This document shows, piece after piece, positions 26,794 through 38,609 of a DNA stretch of 64,000 bases. Made by a program: the position numbers and the translations under genes. Under the pieces are notes generated by a model, which made no database searches, was not told the DNA's origin, and was given only the letters and a program-made list of their open reading frames with translations. Numbering within the stretch: the stretch's first letter is position 1; each line of letters starts with the position of its first letter. Source of the stretch: Phoronis australis (Eukaryota; Phoronida; Phoronidae); the NCBI GenBank assembly GCA_002633005.1, contig NMRA01000007.1:1308564-1372563 (forward strand), given 5' to 3'.

Positions 26794-26927
26794 TTTTGTG
26801 CTTGCTATTGGCTACGTTTCTATGCTGATCGTCTGTCATCCGGGATACTCTCGACCCGAATATGGATTTCTGCGCACTTCCGATTGTATTTGTGTAATAA
26901 CTGAGCAACTTCCTCTTTACCGGCGCA
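26794..26927. promoter_or_regulatory. Divergent promoter of calcineurin B and eEF1G
   Basis: Only 134 bp separate the two start codons, which face outward. The stretch contains a CCAAT box on the minus strand (26807-26811), a good ETS/GABP-type site (CACTTCCG, 26875-26882) and further TTCC motifs near the eEF1G start. There is no TATA box in an appropriate place. Such CCAAT/ETS, TATA-less promoters are typical of divergent housekeeping gene pairs. The shared promoter is inferred from distance and motifs. Confidence 0.75.
26909..26918 (+). promoter_or_regulatory. Candidate 5' TOP tract of eEF1G mRNA
   Basis: A ten-base pyrimidine run beginning with C (CTTCCTCTTT) ends nine bases before the eEF1G ATG. 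eEF1G belongs to the 5' TOP mRNAs in vertebrates, whose transcripts start at such a C. If transcription starts here the 5' UTR is only about 19 nt. The start site is inferred. Confidence 0.5.
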
Positions 26928-26936
26928 ATGGCTGGC
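26928..26936 (+). CDS. EEF1G: eEF1G exon 1 (Met-Ala-Gly)
   Basis: ATG GCT GGC followed by gtaagt. The start is fixed by the match of MAG-TLYTYP to the family N-terminus after splicing. Intron 1 is only 127 bp. Confidence 0.9.
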
Positions 26937-29900
26937 GTAAGTTTTTTGTGGCAAAGTGAGATGGTCCAATCGAAGTTTATCAAACACATCAAACCATGTT
27001 CACTCTATCAAGGTACACTGATATCTTAAATGGTAATCAAGTTCAATGAATTCTTACTTTCAGACTCTATACACCTACCCGAACAATTTTCGAGCGTACA
27101 AAGCCTTGGTTGCGGCCCAGTACAGCGGAACTGACATCAAAGTTGTTTCGGAACCACCCCAGTTTGTCTTGGGCGAGACTAACAAGTCGGATTCTTTCCT
27201 CGAAAAGTTTCCACTCGGAAAGGTTGGTTACCGTTTTTGCAAAATATTAACAGAAATCAGTAAAATACCTACACAGTAACAGTGACCACGGAAATGTTAA
27301 AGCGGCTGCTAAACCGTTCTGTCCTTTCGGTGCCACTATAACATGGGTCTCAAATTGTTCCCTACTGAGATTAGAAGTGATTTCTGGATTTACAAAGAGC
27401 GCAAAGTTTGGTACTCCTTGAGTCTATATTCTGGCCTTTGGCTTGGACACAGTCTGCAGGCGTACAATAAAAACGTAAATAAGTACCGTGTTTACAGACA
27501 CTCTCCACAACTGGCACAAGGTTATTAACACAATTTTGCCCAAATATTGCAGTACCAGTTTGGCAGGTCCTAATTAAAACAGAAAAAGTCAATTAATGAC
27601 AGAAGTCTACAGTATATGTAAAATGTCAACGTTGTCTATACACATGCCTTGCTTTTAACGTCATCTTGCCACTGTGTTATACTGCCGTAGGTTTTGTCAT
27701 CATTTGTGAAAAGATGTCGACAATTAACCTAACGACCTAGTTTGTACTTTTACCACCGTCTGAAATTAACATAGACGCTGACGCCTGATGGAGAGTCCTG
27801 CACTTTGTCTTTTGGAAATGACCAATCATTTTCCGTCACTGTTTTCCACTAGTTGAAGTTTGACTTCATTGGAGGAAGAAGTGAAAGAATTTGAGACTGG
27901 TTATGGTTTAAAGGTGGCCATTGCCGTTATTCAGTGGAAACTGGTTACCGTTCAGTTACGCTAGGACCTCACTGAAAAGCAAGACTTTGTGAGACTACAT
28001 GAGAAATTGCCATGTATTTTAAATGAGAACACGTGACTTTGGCTAGATTTTAGCTAGGTCCTAGCGTGGGTCCTAGCATTACTGAACGCACGCTTGGTAT
28101 CTGGCAGCCATTTTCAAGAAACCTATGTACTTGATTTGTACTGTTGAGACCATGCATGGTGCGTAAAATGACACGAAGTGACAAACCCACTTGTAGGGCC
28201 TGGAGCAAACTGTCAGCTCTTTTGAAACTCAGATATCATCTCCAAATTTTGACTGAGCAGCAATTTGAGAACAATTTTACAACTACAAGTGATCTAAACT
28301 TAATGTTAAGCTGCTTTAAAAAATAAAGTAGTATTAATATGTCAAGAGTCTATTTCTGTAGACACAGGAATCTCGTGAGTGGAGCTAGTGTGATCTCCTG
28401 CTTTGCTAGTAGTGCTTAGACACGTCACCCGTCTGTAAATAGGTATTTACAGACACGCTTGGCAAGTTAGTTGACACTTGGAAAACTACGTATGCCTAAA
28501 TTAACCATGTTTATACGTGTTGTAAAATGTGCTCATCCTGGAATAATTTGAGAAGCAGTTAATCAACTGAGAAACAGTCCTGTTATTTACTGGAACAGAG
28601 TGGTATTCATAATTTGGGTTCACCACATTCAACCAGATGACTCTGTACATCCAGTGCTGGAAAGTAGTTGTCCTTTGTTCACAAATGATATGTTTAAACA
28701 GCTGTTGTAACACCCTCACTAATAACTAATGATGTTCTTCTGGTAATTGACCTATCGCCAGGATTTTGAATGATGGCTTAACTGACCTATCAGAATGCAG
28801 CATTCTTGACACGCCTCCGTTTCCAAGCCGCCATTTTACCCGACAAGCAACACGTTGTTGGGTAGAACTTACTGTTTGACGATTTTTTTCGCAAGCTTGC
28901 AATAGGTCAATTATTGCTGTTCCGCTTATTAGAGAGCTATTTAATATTCGCAAGTGACAGAAAATAATTTCTTGTAGGTGCCAGCATATGAAGCCAAGAA
29001 TGGCGACTGTGTATTTGAAAGCAATGCCATTGCATACTATGGTGAGTATTGAACATTCTTGCTCGAGTTTGCAATGAAACCATTACATCAACTGCTTTGA
29101 AATCAATTTCAGTTGATGCTTTTCTTGGAAAATAATAATAAATTGATGATATGGATGAAAATTTAAGGGTTACCTGCTATGGATTGGCATTCTGACAAAG
29201 AGGACGAAACCGTTGAAACCAGGAAGTGTACACCTACATTTCCAGTTAACAGTTGGGGAAGAAGACGGATATGCGCAAATCTCACACCACAAAAAATTTC
29301 AGGATGTGCAGAAATTGGCACATTCAAGTGTGTTCTGTTGCAGGTTACATCATTCGTTTTAGGGTGCGCCAATGGCGCATGGAATCGCTTTCAATGACTG
29401 GCTGACTTGGCTTACGCCATCTCTGCTTCAGATCGGATGCTGTGTCACTTTTCCTTAGAAACGGGGAAGAAGAATGTATTTGTGACTGGAAAAAATATTA
29501 ATAATTTTTGAAGCAGCACCATCAACTGTAACCTTACCAATGCAGAATATATATTAATAGCTCCAGTTCATTAAAAATCCCACCCTTCATTGCCTTGGAT
29601 ACTTGTGGATTCAATCACTGTCCATGTTGTAACCTGGCGTCAGTGGCCCTATGACTGCACTGTAGCCTGTCGACTTAGGGATACCTGAATTAATTTCACA
29701 CAAGCAAGCCGAAAGATAAAAGTTCTGCATATCCAGACTAAAATGAGTAAAATTAGAAGTCCTATACCATTACTACTCCAAATAATTCTTGTAGATAACA
29801 AAACTAGTGTTCAGTTGACCAGTTTCGAAAAGTGGTCCATCAAAGAGCGGGTCATTGGCCCAACATTTGCAGTACCCCAAATAAACACTGGGGTTAGGTG

Positions 29901-32900
29901 AAAAACACACAGTGCCTGGGTGTTGGTAAAAATGTGCCATTCAAATTGAAATAAAGCAAGTTTCCAGTGGAATATGTGACCACAGAAGTAATCTATAACG
30001 TCTGGTTGGTGTCTTTGAGTAAACTTGTGATTATCTCAACTCTTCTTTGTCTCTGCAGTCGCCAATGCCCAGCTGAGAGGGACAACGCCTGTAGACCAAG
30101 CTCTTGTTCAGCAGTGGGTCAACTTTGCCGACAGCGAAATTCTTCCAGCTGCCTGCACCTGGGTCTTTCCCTGTTTGGGGATCATGCAATACAACAAACA
30201 GGTGGGTGTTCCTTAAATTTCCTCGCCGTCCTTGTAATGTTGTCGAGCGTGAAGTGTCATATTAGCATACTGGAGTCATGATTATTGTTACTATTACTAA
30301 AATGGAAAGTCTGCTGGACAATACCTATGAGATTCTGATTTTTGTCTGGTGTAGTGGGTAGAGGTGACTTAAGAAATGCTTTATCAGTGCAATTTCAGTT
30401 GTCAGCAATGGACTCCCATTGCTGCTAGGTGCCTGCTTTTATTTTTCGGGTTTACAAGTGAGAATAACCATTGAACAAATTTGTTGAATTTTTGTGTAAC
30501 TTCCTAAATGCGTGACGTATTCTCATCTTTGCTGGTGTCGTCGGTGACACAATCAAGTTCACAGTTACCAGACAGGATATGCATAAGGTCAAGTGAGATG
30601 TACGTCAGTTTAACCACGCCACAATATTTCTTATAAGTTTTCTTTGGGAATTCAATTCAGTGCTTCTTCGAGTTTAGCAGTGCTGTATTAAACCTCATAG
30701 TGTTCAACTCTCATTGTTCTACAGTCTACAGATAGAGCAAAGCAAGATCTTGGTGCTGCTCTGGGTGCCCTCAACAGGCGGCTGGCTACAAAGACATTCT
30801 TGGTCGGAGAGCGTGTCACGCTAGCAGACATTGTTGTTGCTTGCAACTTATTACTACCATATCAGCACGTAGGTGTTGTTTTTTCTTGGTGTTGTTTTTG
30901 TTAACTGAGATCTGGTCGATGGTGTCAAAAGTCGTAAAAAACTTTTATGAGGCTTTTCAGTTTGAATTCTCTTTGTACAACCACTCACTACAAGGAAAAG
31001 ATCAGAACTGGCAACGTTTGCCAATTACTCGGGACGCTTTTACTCCTGATTTTGATCACTATTTTAACATTTCGAATTCACTGCCTCTAGTTGAGAACAC
31101 TATTGGTGAGTACAGGATATGATAGCGGGTCACTTTCGTGTCTGGAAATTGTTTTCTTTCCCGGCATAAGGTTTTGAGAAATATAAGGTTTCATGGATAA
31201 AAGATTAGCATATAAAAAGGTATTTCTAGAAATTGATCCTTTACAAAGAAGGTGAGTACTTACCATCGAACTAGAATGTTTAAGCTGAACAACGGTGATT
31301 GCTGCAGCATGAGAAAAGTGGCGTGAACGCCAGCACTAGCTTGCTGAGCCACTTTGAGCAAAGTGATCACAAAAAGTTTGCCAGTCTTTTTTCGAGGTAG
31401 TGAATTTATCAGGATACTTACAAATTTGAGCATGCGCAAGTCTATACATTGCGAGTTTACAATTTGCCCCGGCTTTGTCTTAACAGCTATAATGCACGGT
31501 AGTGTTCTTTTCCAGGTGTTGGAGCCACAGTTCCGTAAACAATACCAGAACACTAACAGATGGTTCACAACCATTGTCAACCAGCCTCAGTTCAAGGCTG
31601 TGATTGGAGACTTCAAGCTGTGTGAAAAGATGGCTCAGTTTGACAGTATGTTGTTGTTCAATGTTGGCTATTACTTTTACGTGTTCTCCTGTCTTAGTCA
31701 ATGATGTTAGTAATTGACCTGTTGCAATTAAGCTTCACCTCCTTGCGAAATGTCGACAAATGAACTATAAGTTTTACCCGGCAACATGGTGTTTGTCGGG
31801 TAAAATGGCAGCTTCTAAACGAAGGTGTGTCAAGAATACTATGTTCTGATTAGTCAATTCATCCATCCATCACTCCTGGCGATAGGTCAATTGTTCAGCA
31901 GTACTTCTGGTGCTGGGTATTTTCCAGATTATTCTTTCCTCTGTATGTTTTGAATTTGCCGCATAATTCCTGTAAGTTTGTGAGGAGATAATGAGAAGAA
32001 CTTGAACATCGCTGAGAACTGTGAATGTTGTTCCCTAATTAAATTGACATTCGATGATGTTATGGTCAAGGCTAAGTCTAAAATTAATCAAGTGATAGTA
32101 ATTTGAGAAGTTGGGTTTGTTTATAGCGTTGTCCATGCATCAGGGCTTATGAACAGGAATCACGACTTGTGAGCAAAGATGTTGCCTCCATTGGCGAATA
32201 GATAATGATAATGCTAGAAAAAGTTTGACATTACTACATCTTACTCTTAATCATAGACATTTTTGTATTTACTAACCACGCCACGTGGTGATGAGGTGTT
32301 GTAAATTGAATGCGAGTGTTGCTTGGCTTGACAGGAATAAAAAAAGTGTTCCATCGAGTGAAGTTTTGGCGCGTCGAGTAAAGCCAGGAATTTAAAAAAA
32401 GTCTCCATCTGAGTTGCCATGCATGAAGTGGTGAACTGACCCATGTATTTTTATGCTCGCCCCATTAGTCTGCAGCGGGGTGTTCCTTATGTTACCTCAC
32501 ACAAACTGGGGACTAAATGTCATTCGTTTACAAAAAAATTTGTACATGCAGAATTGTTTGAAGGAATAAATAAGTAACTGAAAATGAACATCTTGAGCAT
32601 GCAAGTTCGATTTCCCTGTATAGCAGTGCTCTGTCACTTTGTGGGAGTTGTTAATTTATCCACTGATTTGTTTTGTTGTAATCGCGATGATGTACAACCT
32701 GGCATTTTGAAACCCGATTTCTAAGGAACACACATTGGCTGTTCCTTTTAGCCAGCCGATTTGCTGTTTACTAAATGTGTCAATTTGTCACTGCAGTTTT
32801 CTTATCTGTCTAACTGTTTTTCAGGTAAAAAGTTTGCTGAACTCTCTGGCAAAGGAGGTGATAAAGGCAAAGGCAAAGAAAAGAAAGAAAAAAAGCCACA

Positions 32901-35900
32901 GCAAAAGGAGGCACCAAAAGTGAGCTTATAGTGAGCACCCTGTGAAAGGGGCAAGTCTACATCTACGAGCATGTGTTGTGGAATAGTTTTGAACTGATTC
33001 ATTGGTTTTATCTCCTTCAAAGGCATGCCATGGGATCTCTCCCTGTGACATGTAAGAAGTGGAGTGACATCAACCGATCGTTTCCGACTGTAGCGAAGTA
33101 TTTTGTTCGCTTCAGACCAACAAATGATCGACACGTCAAGTTCCGTGAACATATAGTGTACACTTATAATAATCGGATGAAGTGGTTCAGAATTTCCCAT
33201 CACGACGAGCAGAATTTACCCTCAAGACCGCATAGTACAGTTGAAATCCAGTGTTGGGGTACCTAGAATGAGACATCATTATCGTTCAAAGCTGGGGGAA
33301 TTGTGATTTTAGTGCGAGTTTTTGGTGTTGCCTGTTTAGTAGTGTTGCAGCATATAGTAACTGCTCTTAGTAATTGAAATATTCCGTTTGCTCTTTGATG
33401 GTTTACCGAACGTACGTGTGAAGGTTTGGAGCAGTACAATAACAGATCCCAGTAACAGTGGGTGTATAGTACCTGCCAGAATTTTCTGACAATTTTCCTC
33501 TTTTAAGAGGATTTCCTCTGTTTTGGTTTTGGTTTCTACTTAAATGTTTGATTTCCAGTTCCCTTTCTTCATCTCTTTTTATCATCATTCTGACTTCATT
33601 CATGCAAAAGCTTTTATTTCAGTTAAATGTTACAACACTTAAAAATTTCTATCACACAAGCCTATATGTGAAATGGTACATCACCTGAAACTTTTTCCTC
33701 GTTTTTCTCATTGGTCATACCAGTCCCTGCAAGATGTCAGCATATAATATTTTTGTACATGTCTGTGTATTTTATTGTTAGTCATAACGCTGGTCATTGC
33801 TGTGCAATGTTAACCACCCAACATGTGGTTGTGTGACTTCTTGACCAGTAAAGACACTTTTCGCTTTTGTTGTGTTTTGACGTTGCATTTATATCCATCG
33901 TGCATTATCTTCATTTTAGAAAGAAAGTGAGCCTGAGGTGGCTGAAGAGCCGCCCAAGCCAAAGAAAAAAGAGGATTACTTTGGGCCCCTGCCTAAAGGG
34001 TAAGTGGGTACCAACAAGATGTCTAGTTGGCGTGATCAAATTAGTCGGGTGAAAATCCAGTGAAACATTTGAACGTACCATGGCTGTTACCGCATCTGCA
34101 TATTGCAACTGGATGCTGGAATTATTTGTTGTGCTTCTGTTCACCGAATGGTTTGTCCGTGGGCATTTTTGATTTTAATGAATATGTTGTTTTTTTGGCT
34201 GCATCTTGCAATTCTGTGCATTCACAAAAGACGTGCAGCCACATACAGTCAACATGTCATCTGGCATTTTTTGAAAAGTGCTTGATGGATCTTGAAATGT
34301 GGCACAGAGTTACATGGTGGGGATGTACCGCCAAATCTTTATACAGAGGTATGTGGTGGAAATATGCTGGCACCAACTCTGATGGATTTGCCTACCATGG
34401 CACCCCTGTAAACTATTTTAATTTTCAACAAAATCATTAATTATTGTTATAACGGCTGGCCTGATTTCAATGAAACTTGATGCATGGGTTTGTGGCTGGA
34501 AAGCACCGGTACTAGTAGATTTTCGGACGAATTCAACTACCATGGCATCTTGTTGTTTGACAAGATATGGACTCGGAAGATTTTCAGATGGATCTTGATA
34601 GGGAGGTGTATGGTCAGGATGTGTCATCACTTTCAGATTCCAGTTTTGACCAAAACAGTCTTATTTACTGATGTGTATACATACATAGAACATACTAATG
34701 AACACTCTCTAGAAGCATTCCGTATGAGGAGCAGTCAAGGGTGCATTTTAATGCTTAATGTTGCCCTTTTGTCAATTAGAAATTGGAATCCTGTCTTGTT
34801 ATTTTTAGCAAATTTTCCATTTTTCAAAATATTTTCGGATAACCAGCGAATCACATTTTTGTAGTAAAAGCATTTATTCTCAGGACTGAGTTTTTATGTG
34901 AGATTTGGATGCCAGTGCTTGGTAAAGCGAGCACTCTGTGGTTGATCATTTGTTGTATATTTCAGTGCAATGGTAATGGATGAGTGGAAGAAGATGTTTT
35001 CTAACAACAGTGCGGAGGTATACCTGTCGTGGTTCTGGGATCACTTTGACAGTACCAACTACTCCATCTGGTTTTGCAAGTACAAACATAACGATGAACT
35101 GAAAATGGATTTCTTGGCTTTGAACCAAGTTGGAGGTAACTGGTGCGATTATCACTGGGCAGTGCTTGCGTAGGGTGACGTCCTCTTACATAAATGAATG
35201 AGTTTAGAGCGAGATAGGAGCCCATGAACATGGGGGGTGTTTGTGGACATCTGAGACTCAGCTATACATTTATATGGTTGGAGACTTGGGGATGAGATGG
35301 GATAGTTTATTTGAACTGATGTTTTCAGATGTTTGTTTTTCTTCTGACAAAATGAATTGCATACGATCTGAACGTTATTTAGGACGACCAACCAGATTGA
35401 TATGATCTGCTTTATGGACAGTTTTTAAAAAGATCTTGTTAGCAATTGTTCTCAAAGTGTCTCACTTTTGCACGAGGTTTGATCAAAACATGGGACTTCG
35501 TGATTTTTTTCAAAAAATCTAGTCTAATGAAAATGAAATGAAATTTTGGAATACTCTAACAACGTTGGAATGAAGAACTGAGGATGATTAAGGAATGACA
35601 CTATTCATGTAATTTAAAAGTGGGATTTAGACCTGTTTTATAAGAATTCTGTCTTTTCAAATTTAGTGATGAGCACTGTTTTTCATCCTGCTCTTGGAAA
35701 TAAATGACTGCTTGTTGCTAATTGCCCCCTGCAGTCTTGGTACTGTGAGGCTGCATGAAGTGGTTGTAGATAAACCCCTTTTGTGGGGGATTGCTGAGAT
35801 GCCTAATCCAGCAACACGTGTGATATGGTGATAGATGAAAATGTTTCCTGTTTGATTTTCTTGTATTTTTGCAATGGGACTGAGTGCACCTTGCTCCTGA

Positions 35901-36624
35901 CCTCAGCATAGTCATATTACAGCTGTATGGTGAATCGTTTGTGTTTATGGAGTGGTGCTTAAGCCCCGGCAGCCCAGAGTGGTGTGTCAAGCCTTTGTAT
36001 TTGTTTTCTTACGTCACTGTAACAATAAAATCTGCTCAATCTGTGTGTTTTAGGGTTTTTCCAACGCATTGATTTTATAAGAAAGCACGCCTTTTCCTCC
36101 ATGGTTGTGTCTTCAACTGACAGTACGTTCTGTATCAGTGGGATCTGGATATGGCGCAAGACTGGTTTGATCTTTGATGTAAGAGTTTGTTTCAATTGCT
36201 AATGAAGAATGTTGCATTCTGCACAGTAGTAGTAAAGTGATTGCATAAGTTAAGACTAAGTGGACTATTTTATCAATGGGTGGCAGTTGTTAAATGTTGT
36301 GGAGCTGTTAAATGCAGTGTTGCTTTTTGTGCATTTCGGTAGAATGAGGTATTCTAGCAGTTTGACATTTGCCCGGGACAGAAATGAAAATGCTTCAGTT
36401 ATGGTGTAAAATGTGTCACTGCAGTTTGTACGAGTGTGGAATAGTTGCGAATATTTGTTTTGTAGCTGGATGAGGATTGGCAAATAGACTCTCCTTACTA
36501 CGAGTGGACAAAGTTAGACTCTGATAGCGCTGAAACCAAGGACCTGGTAGCTAAATACCTTGCCCAGGATGAGAAGCTTAAGTATGAAGGGCTGGAGTAC
36601 TGTGATGGAAAGTATTTCAAGTAA
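26928..36624 (+). CDS. EEF1G: Elongation factor 1-gamma (complete, 11 exons)
   Basis: Subunit of the eEF1B complex, which recharges eEF1A with GTP during translation; gamma anchors and stabilises the exchange subunits. Exons are 26928-26936, 27064-27222, 28978-29041, 30059-30201, 30725-30868, 31516-31645, 32825-32919, 33920-33999, 34966-35135, 36054-36178 and 36466-36624. All have GT/AG sites and consistent phase, giving 1278 nt (425 aa). Residues 1 to about 215 are the GST-like domain ([57 protein letters not shown]). Residues 217-268 are a Lys/Glu-rich linker. About 269-425 is the EF1G C-terminal domain ([28 protein letters not shown], ending EYCDGKYFK). The C-terminal domain looks more diverged from vertebrates than the GST part. 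Vertebrate proteins are slightly longer (about 437 aa), mainly in the linker. Confidence 0.97.
27064..27222 (+). CDS. EEF1G: eEF1G exon 2
   Basis: 159 nt, residues 4-56, from [10 protein letters not shown] to LEKFPLGK. This is the thioredoxin-like first part of the GST-like domain. Acceptor ctttcag, donor AAG|gttggt (a weak donor). Confidence 0.96.
28745..28912 (+). mobile_element. MITE family M1, copy B
   Basis: Clear inverted ends AATTGACCTATCGC and, from the right, AATTGACCTATTGC. Flanking TA on both sides would fit a TA target duplication (Tc1/mariner-type MITE). Lies in eEF1G intron 2, 65 bp before exon 3. Confidence 0.8.
28978..29041 (+). CDS. EEF1G: eEF1G exon 3
   Basis: 64 nt, residues 57-77: [19 protein letters not shown] then YY. 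Acceptor cttgtag, donor G|gtgagt. FESNAIAYY is the conserved glutathione-site-like motif of the family. Confidence 0.96.
30059..30201 (+). CDS. EEF1G: eEF1G exon 4
   Basis: 143 nt, residues 78-125, including [20 protein letters not shown] and LGIMQYNKQ. Acceptor ctctgcag, donor CAG|gtgggt. Confidence 0.96.
30725..30868 (+). CDS. EEF1G: eEF1G exon 5
   Basis: 144 nt, residues 126-173, including [20 protein letters not shown], the helical core of the GST C-terminal half. Acceptor ttctacag, donor CAC|gtaggt. Confidence 0.96.
31516..31645 (+). CDS. EEF1G: eEF1G exon 6
   Basis: 130 nt, residues 174-216 plus the first base of Ser217. Contains [20 protein letters not shown] and [10 protein letters not shown]. 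Acceptor ttttccag, donor A|gtatgt. Confidence 0.96.
31712..31892 (-). mobile_element. MITE family M1, copy C (inverted)
   Basis: Starts AATTGACCTGTTGC and ends GCGATAGGTCAATT; interior (cccggcaacatggtgtttgt, gcagcttctaaacgaagg) is the reverse of copies A and B. In eEF1G intron 6. Confidence 0.78.
32825..32919 (+). CDS. EEF1G: eEF1G exon 7 (lysine-rich linker)
   Basis: 95 nt, residues 217-248, a Lys/Gly/Glu-rich linker beginning [12 protein letters not shown]. Low complexity but in phase at both ends. Acceptor tttttcag, donor AAA|gtgagc. Confidence 0.93.
33490..33675 (+). repeat. Dispersed repeat family D3, copy 1
   Basis: Pyrimidine-rich block (gaggatttcctctgttttgg, gacttcattcatgcaaaag) ending atttctatcacacaagccta. 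Related copies at 36889-37046 and 37530-37678. In eEF1G intron 7. Confidence 0.6.
33920..33999 (+). CDS. EEF1G: eEF1G exon 8 (linker, start of C-terminal domain)
   Basis: 80 nt, residues 249-274 plus two bases of Gly275: an acidic then lysine-rich stretch ending [20 protein letters not shown] aligns with the family's DPFAHLPK at the start of the EF1G domain. Donor GG|gtaagt. Confidence 0.93.
34966..35135 (+). CDS. EEF1G: eEF1G exon 9
   Basis: 170 nt, residues 275-331 plus the first base of Gly332. Contains [11 protein letters not shown] and [20 protein letters not shown]. Acceptor atatttcag, donor G|gtaact. It retains the conserved WxHFD core, but flanking residues differ from vertebrates. 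Confidence 0.95.
36054..36178 (+). CDS. EEF1G: eEF1G exon 10
   Basis: 125 nt, residues 332-373: [20 protein letters not shown] through [16 protein letters not shown]. Acceptor gttttag, donor GAT|gtaaga. Confidence 0.94.
36466..36624 (+). CDS. EEF1G: eEF1G exon 11 and stop
   Basis: 159 nt, residues 374-425 and TAA. Contains [18 protein letters not shown] and ends EYCDGKYFK, matching the family terminus. Acceptor tttgtag. Confidence 0.96.
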   Translation: MDEDWQIDSPYYEWTKLDSDSAETKDLVAKYLAQDEKLKYEGLEYCDGKYFK

Positions 36625-36702
36625 TACTTGGCACCTGGACGGATCTGATTGGCTAACGCTCTCTTGTGCTCATGATTGTCAAAAGTTCACCTTGACTGGT
36701 TA

Positions 36703-36708
36703 AATAAA
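36703..36708 (+). terminator. Candidate poly(A) signal of eEF1G
   Basis: AATAAA 79 nt after the stop codon, followed by a T-rich stretch with GT runs (gttgtttgttt) about 20 nt downstream. This fits a cleavage site giving a short 3' UTR. Confidence 0.7.
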
Positions 36709-36888
36709 TAGCGATATTTATTCGTCTCTGTTGTTTGTTTTAAAGTCTGTCTTGATCCATAATGTGTAATTTTGGTTCCTACAGTGTGTTAACAGTATCA
36801 CTCTGAGCCCACTAGTGCCATAAATTGTCAAATGTAATGAACGTTAGACGTATTGGTTTACTTTTGTCTAGGTCAATGTGAGAATCAC

Positions 36889-37046
36889 CTTCCTCTAATA
36901 AGGAGTTCCTCTTTTTGGTTTCGATTTTCTCTTGTTTGATTTCCAATTTCCTCATTTTTCGCCTTATTTATTGTTTTGACTTCTATGCAAAAACATTTAT
37001 TTCAATTAAATTTTATAACACAAAAAATATGTTTGTGGAACAATGA
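36889..37046 (+). repeat. Dispersed repeat family D3, copy 2
   Basis: Shares ttcctcttt, gtttgatttcca, gacttctatgcaaaaac and ttttataacac with 33490-33675. Lies just past the eEF1G 3' end. Confidence 0.55.
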
Positions 37047-37529
37047 ATTGGCCTTGTGTTGTTTGTGCTGGGGTCTTGCTGTGGTGCTGTATGGCATGAA
37101 AAGGCAGCTTCACCTATCATTTGACGGGCCTACATTTGTGTGATTAATTTTTCATTTTCTTATTCTTCTAAGGCTTTGCTGTCACTACCTAATTAGCCCA
37201 ATACATCTGAAATAAAATTCCATTTAAGTTTAGCTTTAAGACTGGTCACTAGTCGTGCAGTCTTCATTGTTTCCACTCGAGTTTTAGGCTGTTGGTCATC
37301 TCTAACAAACTTACAGAATCCGAAGATGAATATGTAGGACAAGACAATGCGGACAAAATACAATTTCCTGTTTCTAGGTTTAATCCTATTAGCACCTACA
37401 GTAGTGGTTAATAATGTTCAAATTATGAAATGTACTAGCCTCCTTAACTTGGTTAATTCCTTTTCATGACAAGAGGTAAGACTACTCGAACTATGAATTT
37501 GGCTTCTGTATAGCTGTAATGAGAGCAGA

Positions 37530-37678
37530 GATTTCCTCTAATGGTTTCAATTTCCTCTGATGTCTCGTTTCGTCTTTTTTCATTGTTTTGGCTTCATTCA
37601 TACCAAAATTTTTTTCAGATAAATTTTACAACACAAGTATTTCCATCACACAAGCCTATTCATCTGTAGAACAATAAG
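37530..37678 (+). repeat. Dispersed repeat family D3, copy 3
   Basis: Shares gatttcctct, ggcttcattcat, ttttacaacac and tttccatcacacaagcctat with copy 1. All three copies have the same orientation as eEF1G. Confidence 0.55.
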
Positions 37679-38609
37679 TCATTTGTTATTATGTCTGAAT
37701 GCTTGGGTGTGTATTTTACATCCTACATGGTAAATCATGGCATTTCAGTATGTCTCATAGCATCGAGTTCAGCGTTCATTTTTGTTTTCCACTTCTCCAT
37801 TTGCTTTACTTGAAGGGCACCGGTGTTCCTATTAGGGTTGCTGAGAAAATTTAATTTTGTGAGTGAACCAACCACTGTTGTACCCCTAGTGGCAGTTTTA
37901 GTTTTCTTATATCTGCCTATGATCTTCCTATTAAAAGTAAATCTGAAACTCTAATCCCAATATAGGATTTTCTTGGCAGAAGTGCTTTTAACAAAGATTG
38001 AACCACATTTATTTATTTGTGGTGGGATTAAATTTAGAGCCACCTGATCGCATTTTTGTCTCCTGATGTTCATGCATCTTTTAAAATTTCATATTTTCAA
38101 TTGAGCATTAAAATTTACAATCACGTAGCTGCATGTATGTTATGACAATTCGCTTTTTCGCACAGAAAATTATTGCCAACATCCTCACTTAAAATAATGG
38201 AAACTTTGGTAAATGTTGCGTCATGACATCTACACAGTACAAAACATGCTAGTAATATGTATATTGCTGGGTTCCATTGAAATGGCAAAAATGTTGAGCA
38301 AAGATCACTTTTTGGAACCAAAAAACCGTAACTTTAGTAGTGAAAACCCCAATGCTGAGTTTTGTTTCATTCTACATCGGAAGGTGCACCCAGTGGTGAA
38401 TCAGGTCAGTGAGATATAGACGAATCGGCTGTACACGTTCTACGCAAGGTACGGTTTCTTTGGTTTCAAAAGGGATCTGCTCAATATTTTTATGCTAGAA
38501 ATAGATAAGAATTTTCTTGATATTAATTTTGTGGTGAAATTAAGAATTTCACTTGTTGGCCATGTGTGCTAAATAAGTGAAGAATTGCCACATCAATACA
38601 TGACCCTGC

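Noticed and set aside
34060-34440. 126-codon open frame in eEF1G intron 8.
   Set aside because: It lies wholly in a clear GT/AG intron and has no domain; the frame runs through diverged repeat sequence.
35667-35800. Box C-like GTGATGA in eEF1G intron 9 as a possible intronic C/D snoRNA.
   Set aside because: The nearest CTGA is about 125 nt away and I found no terminal stem around the pair; too weak to annotate.
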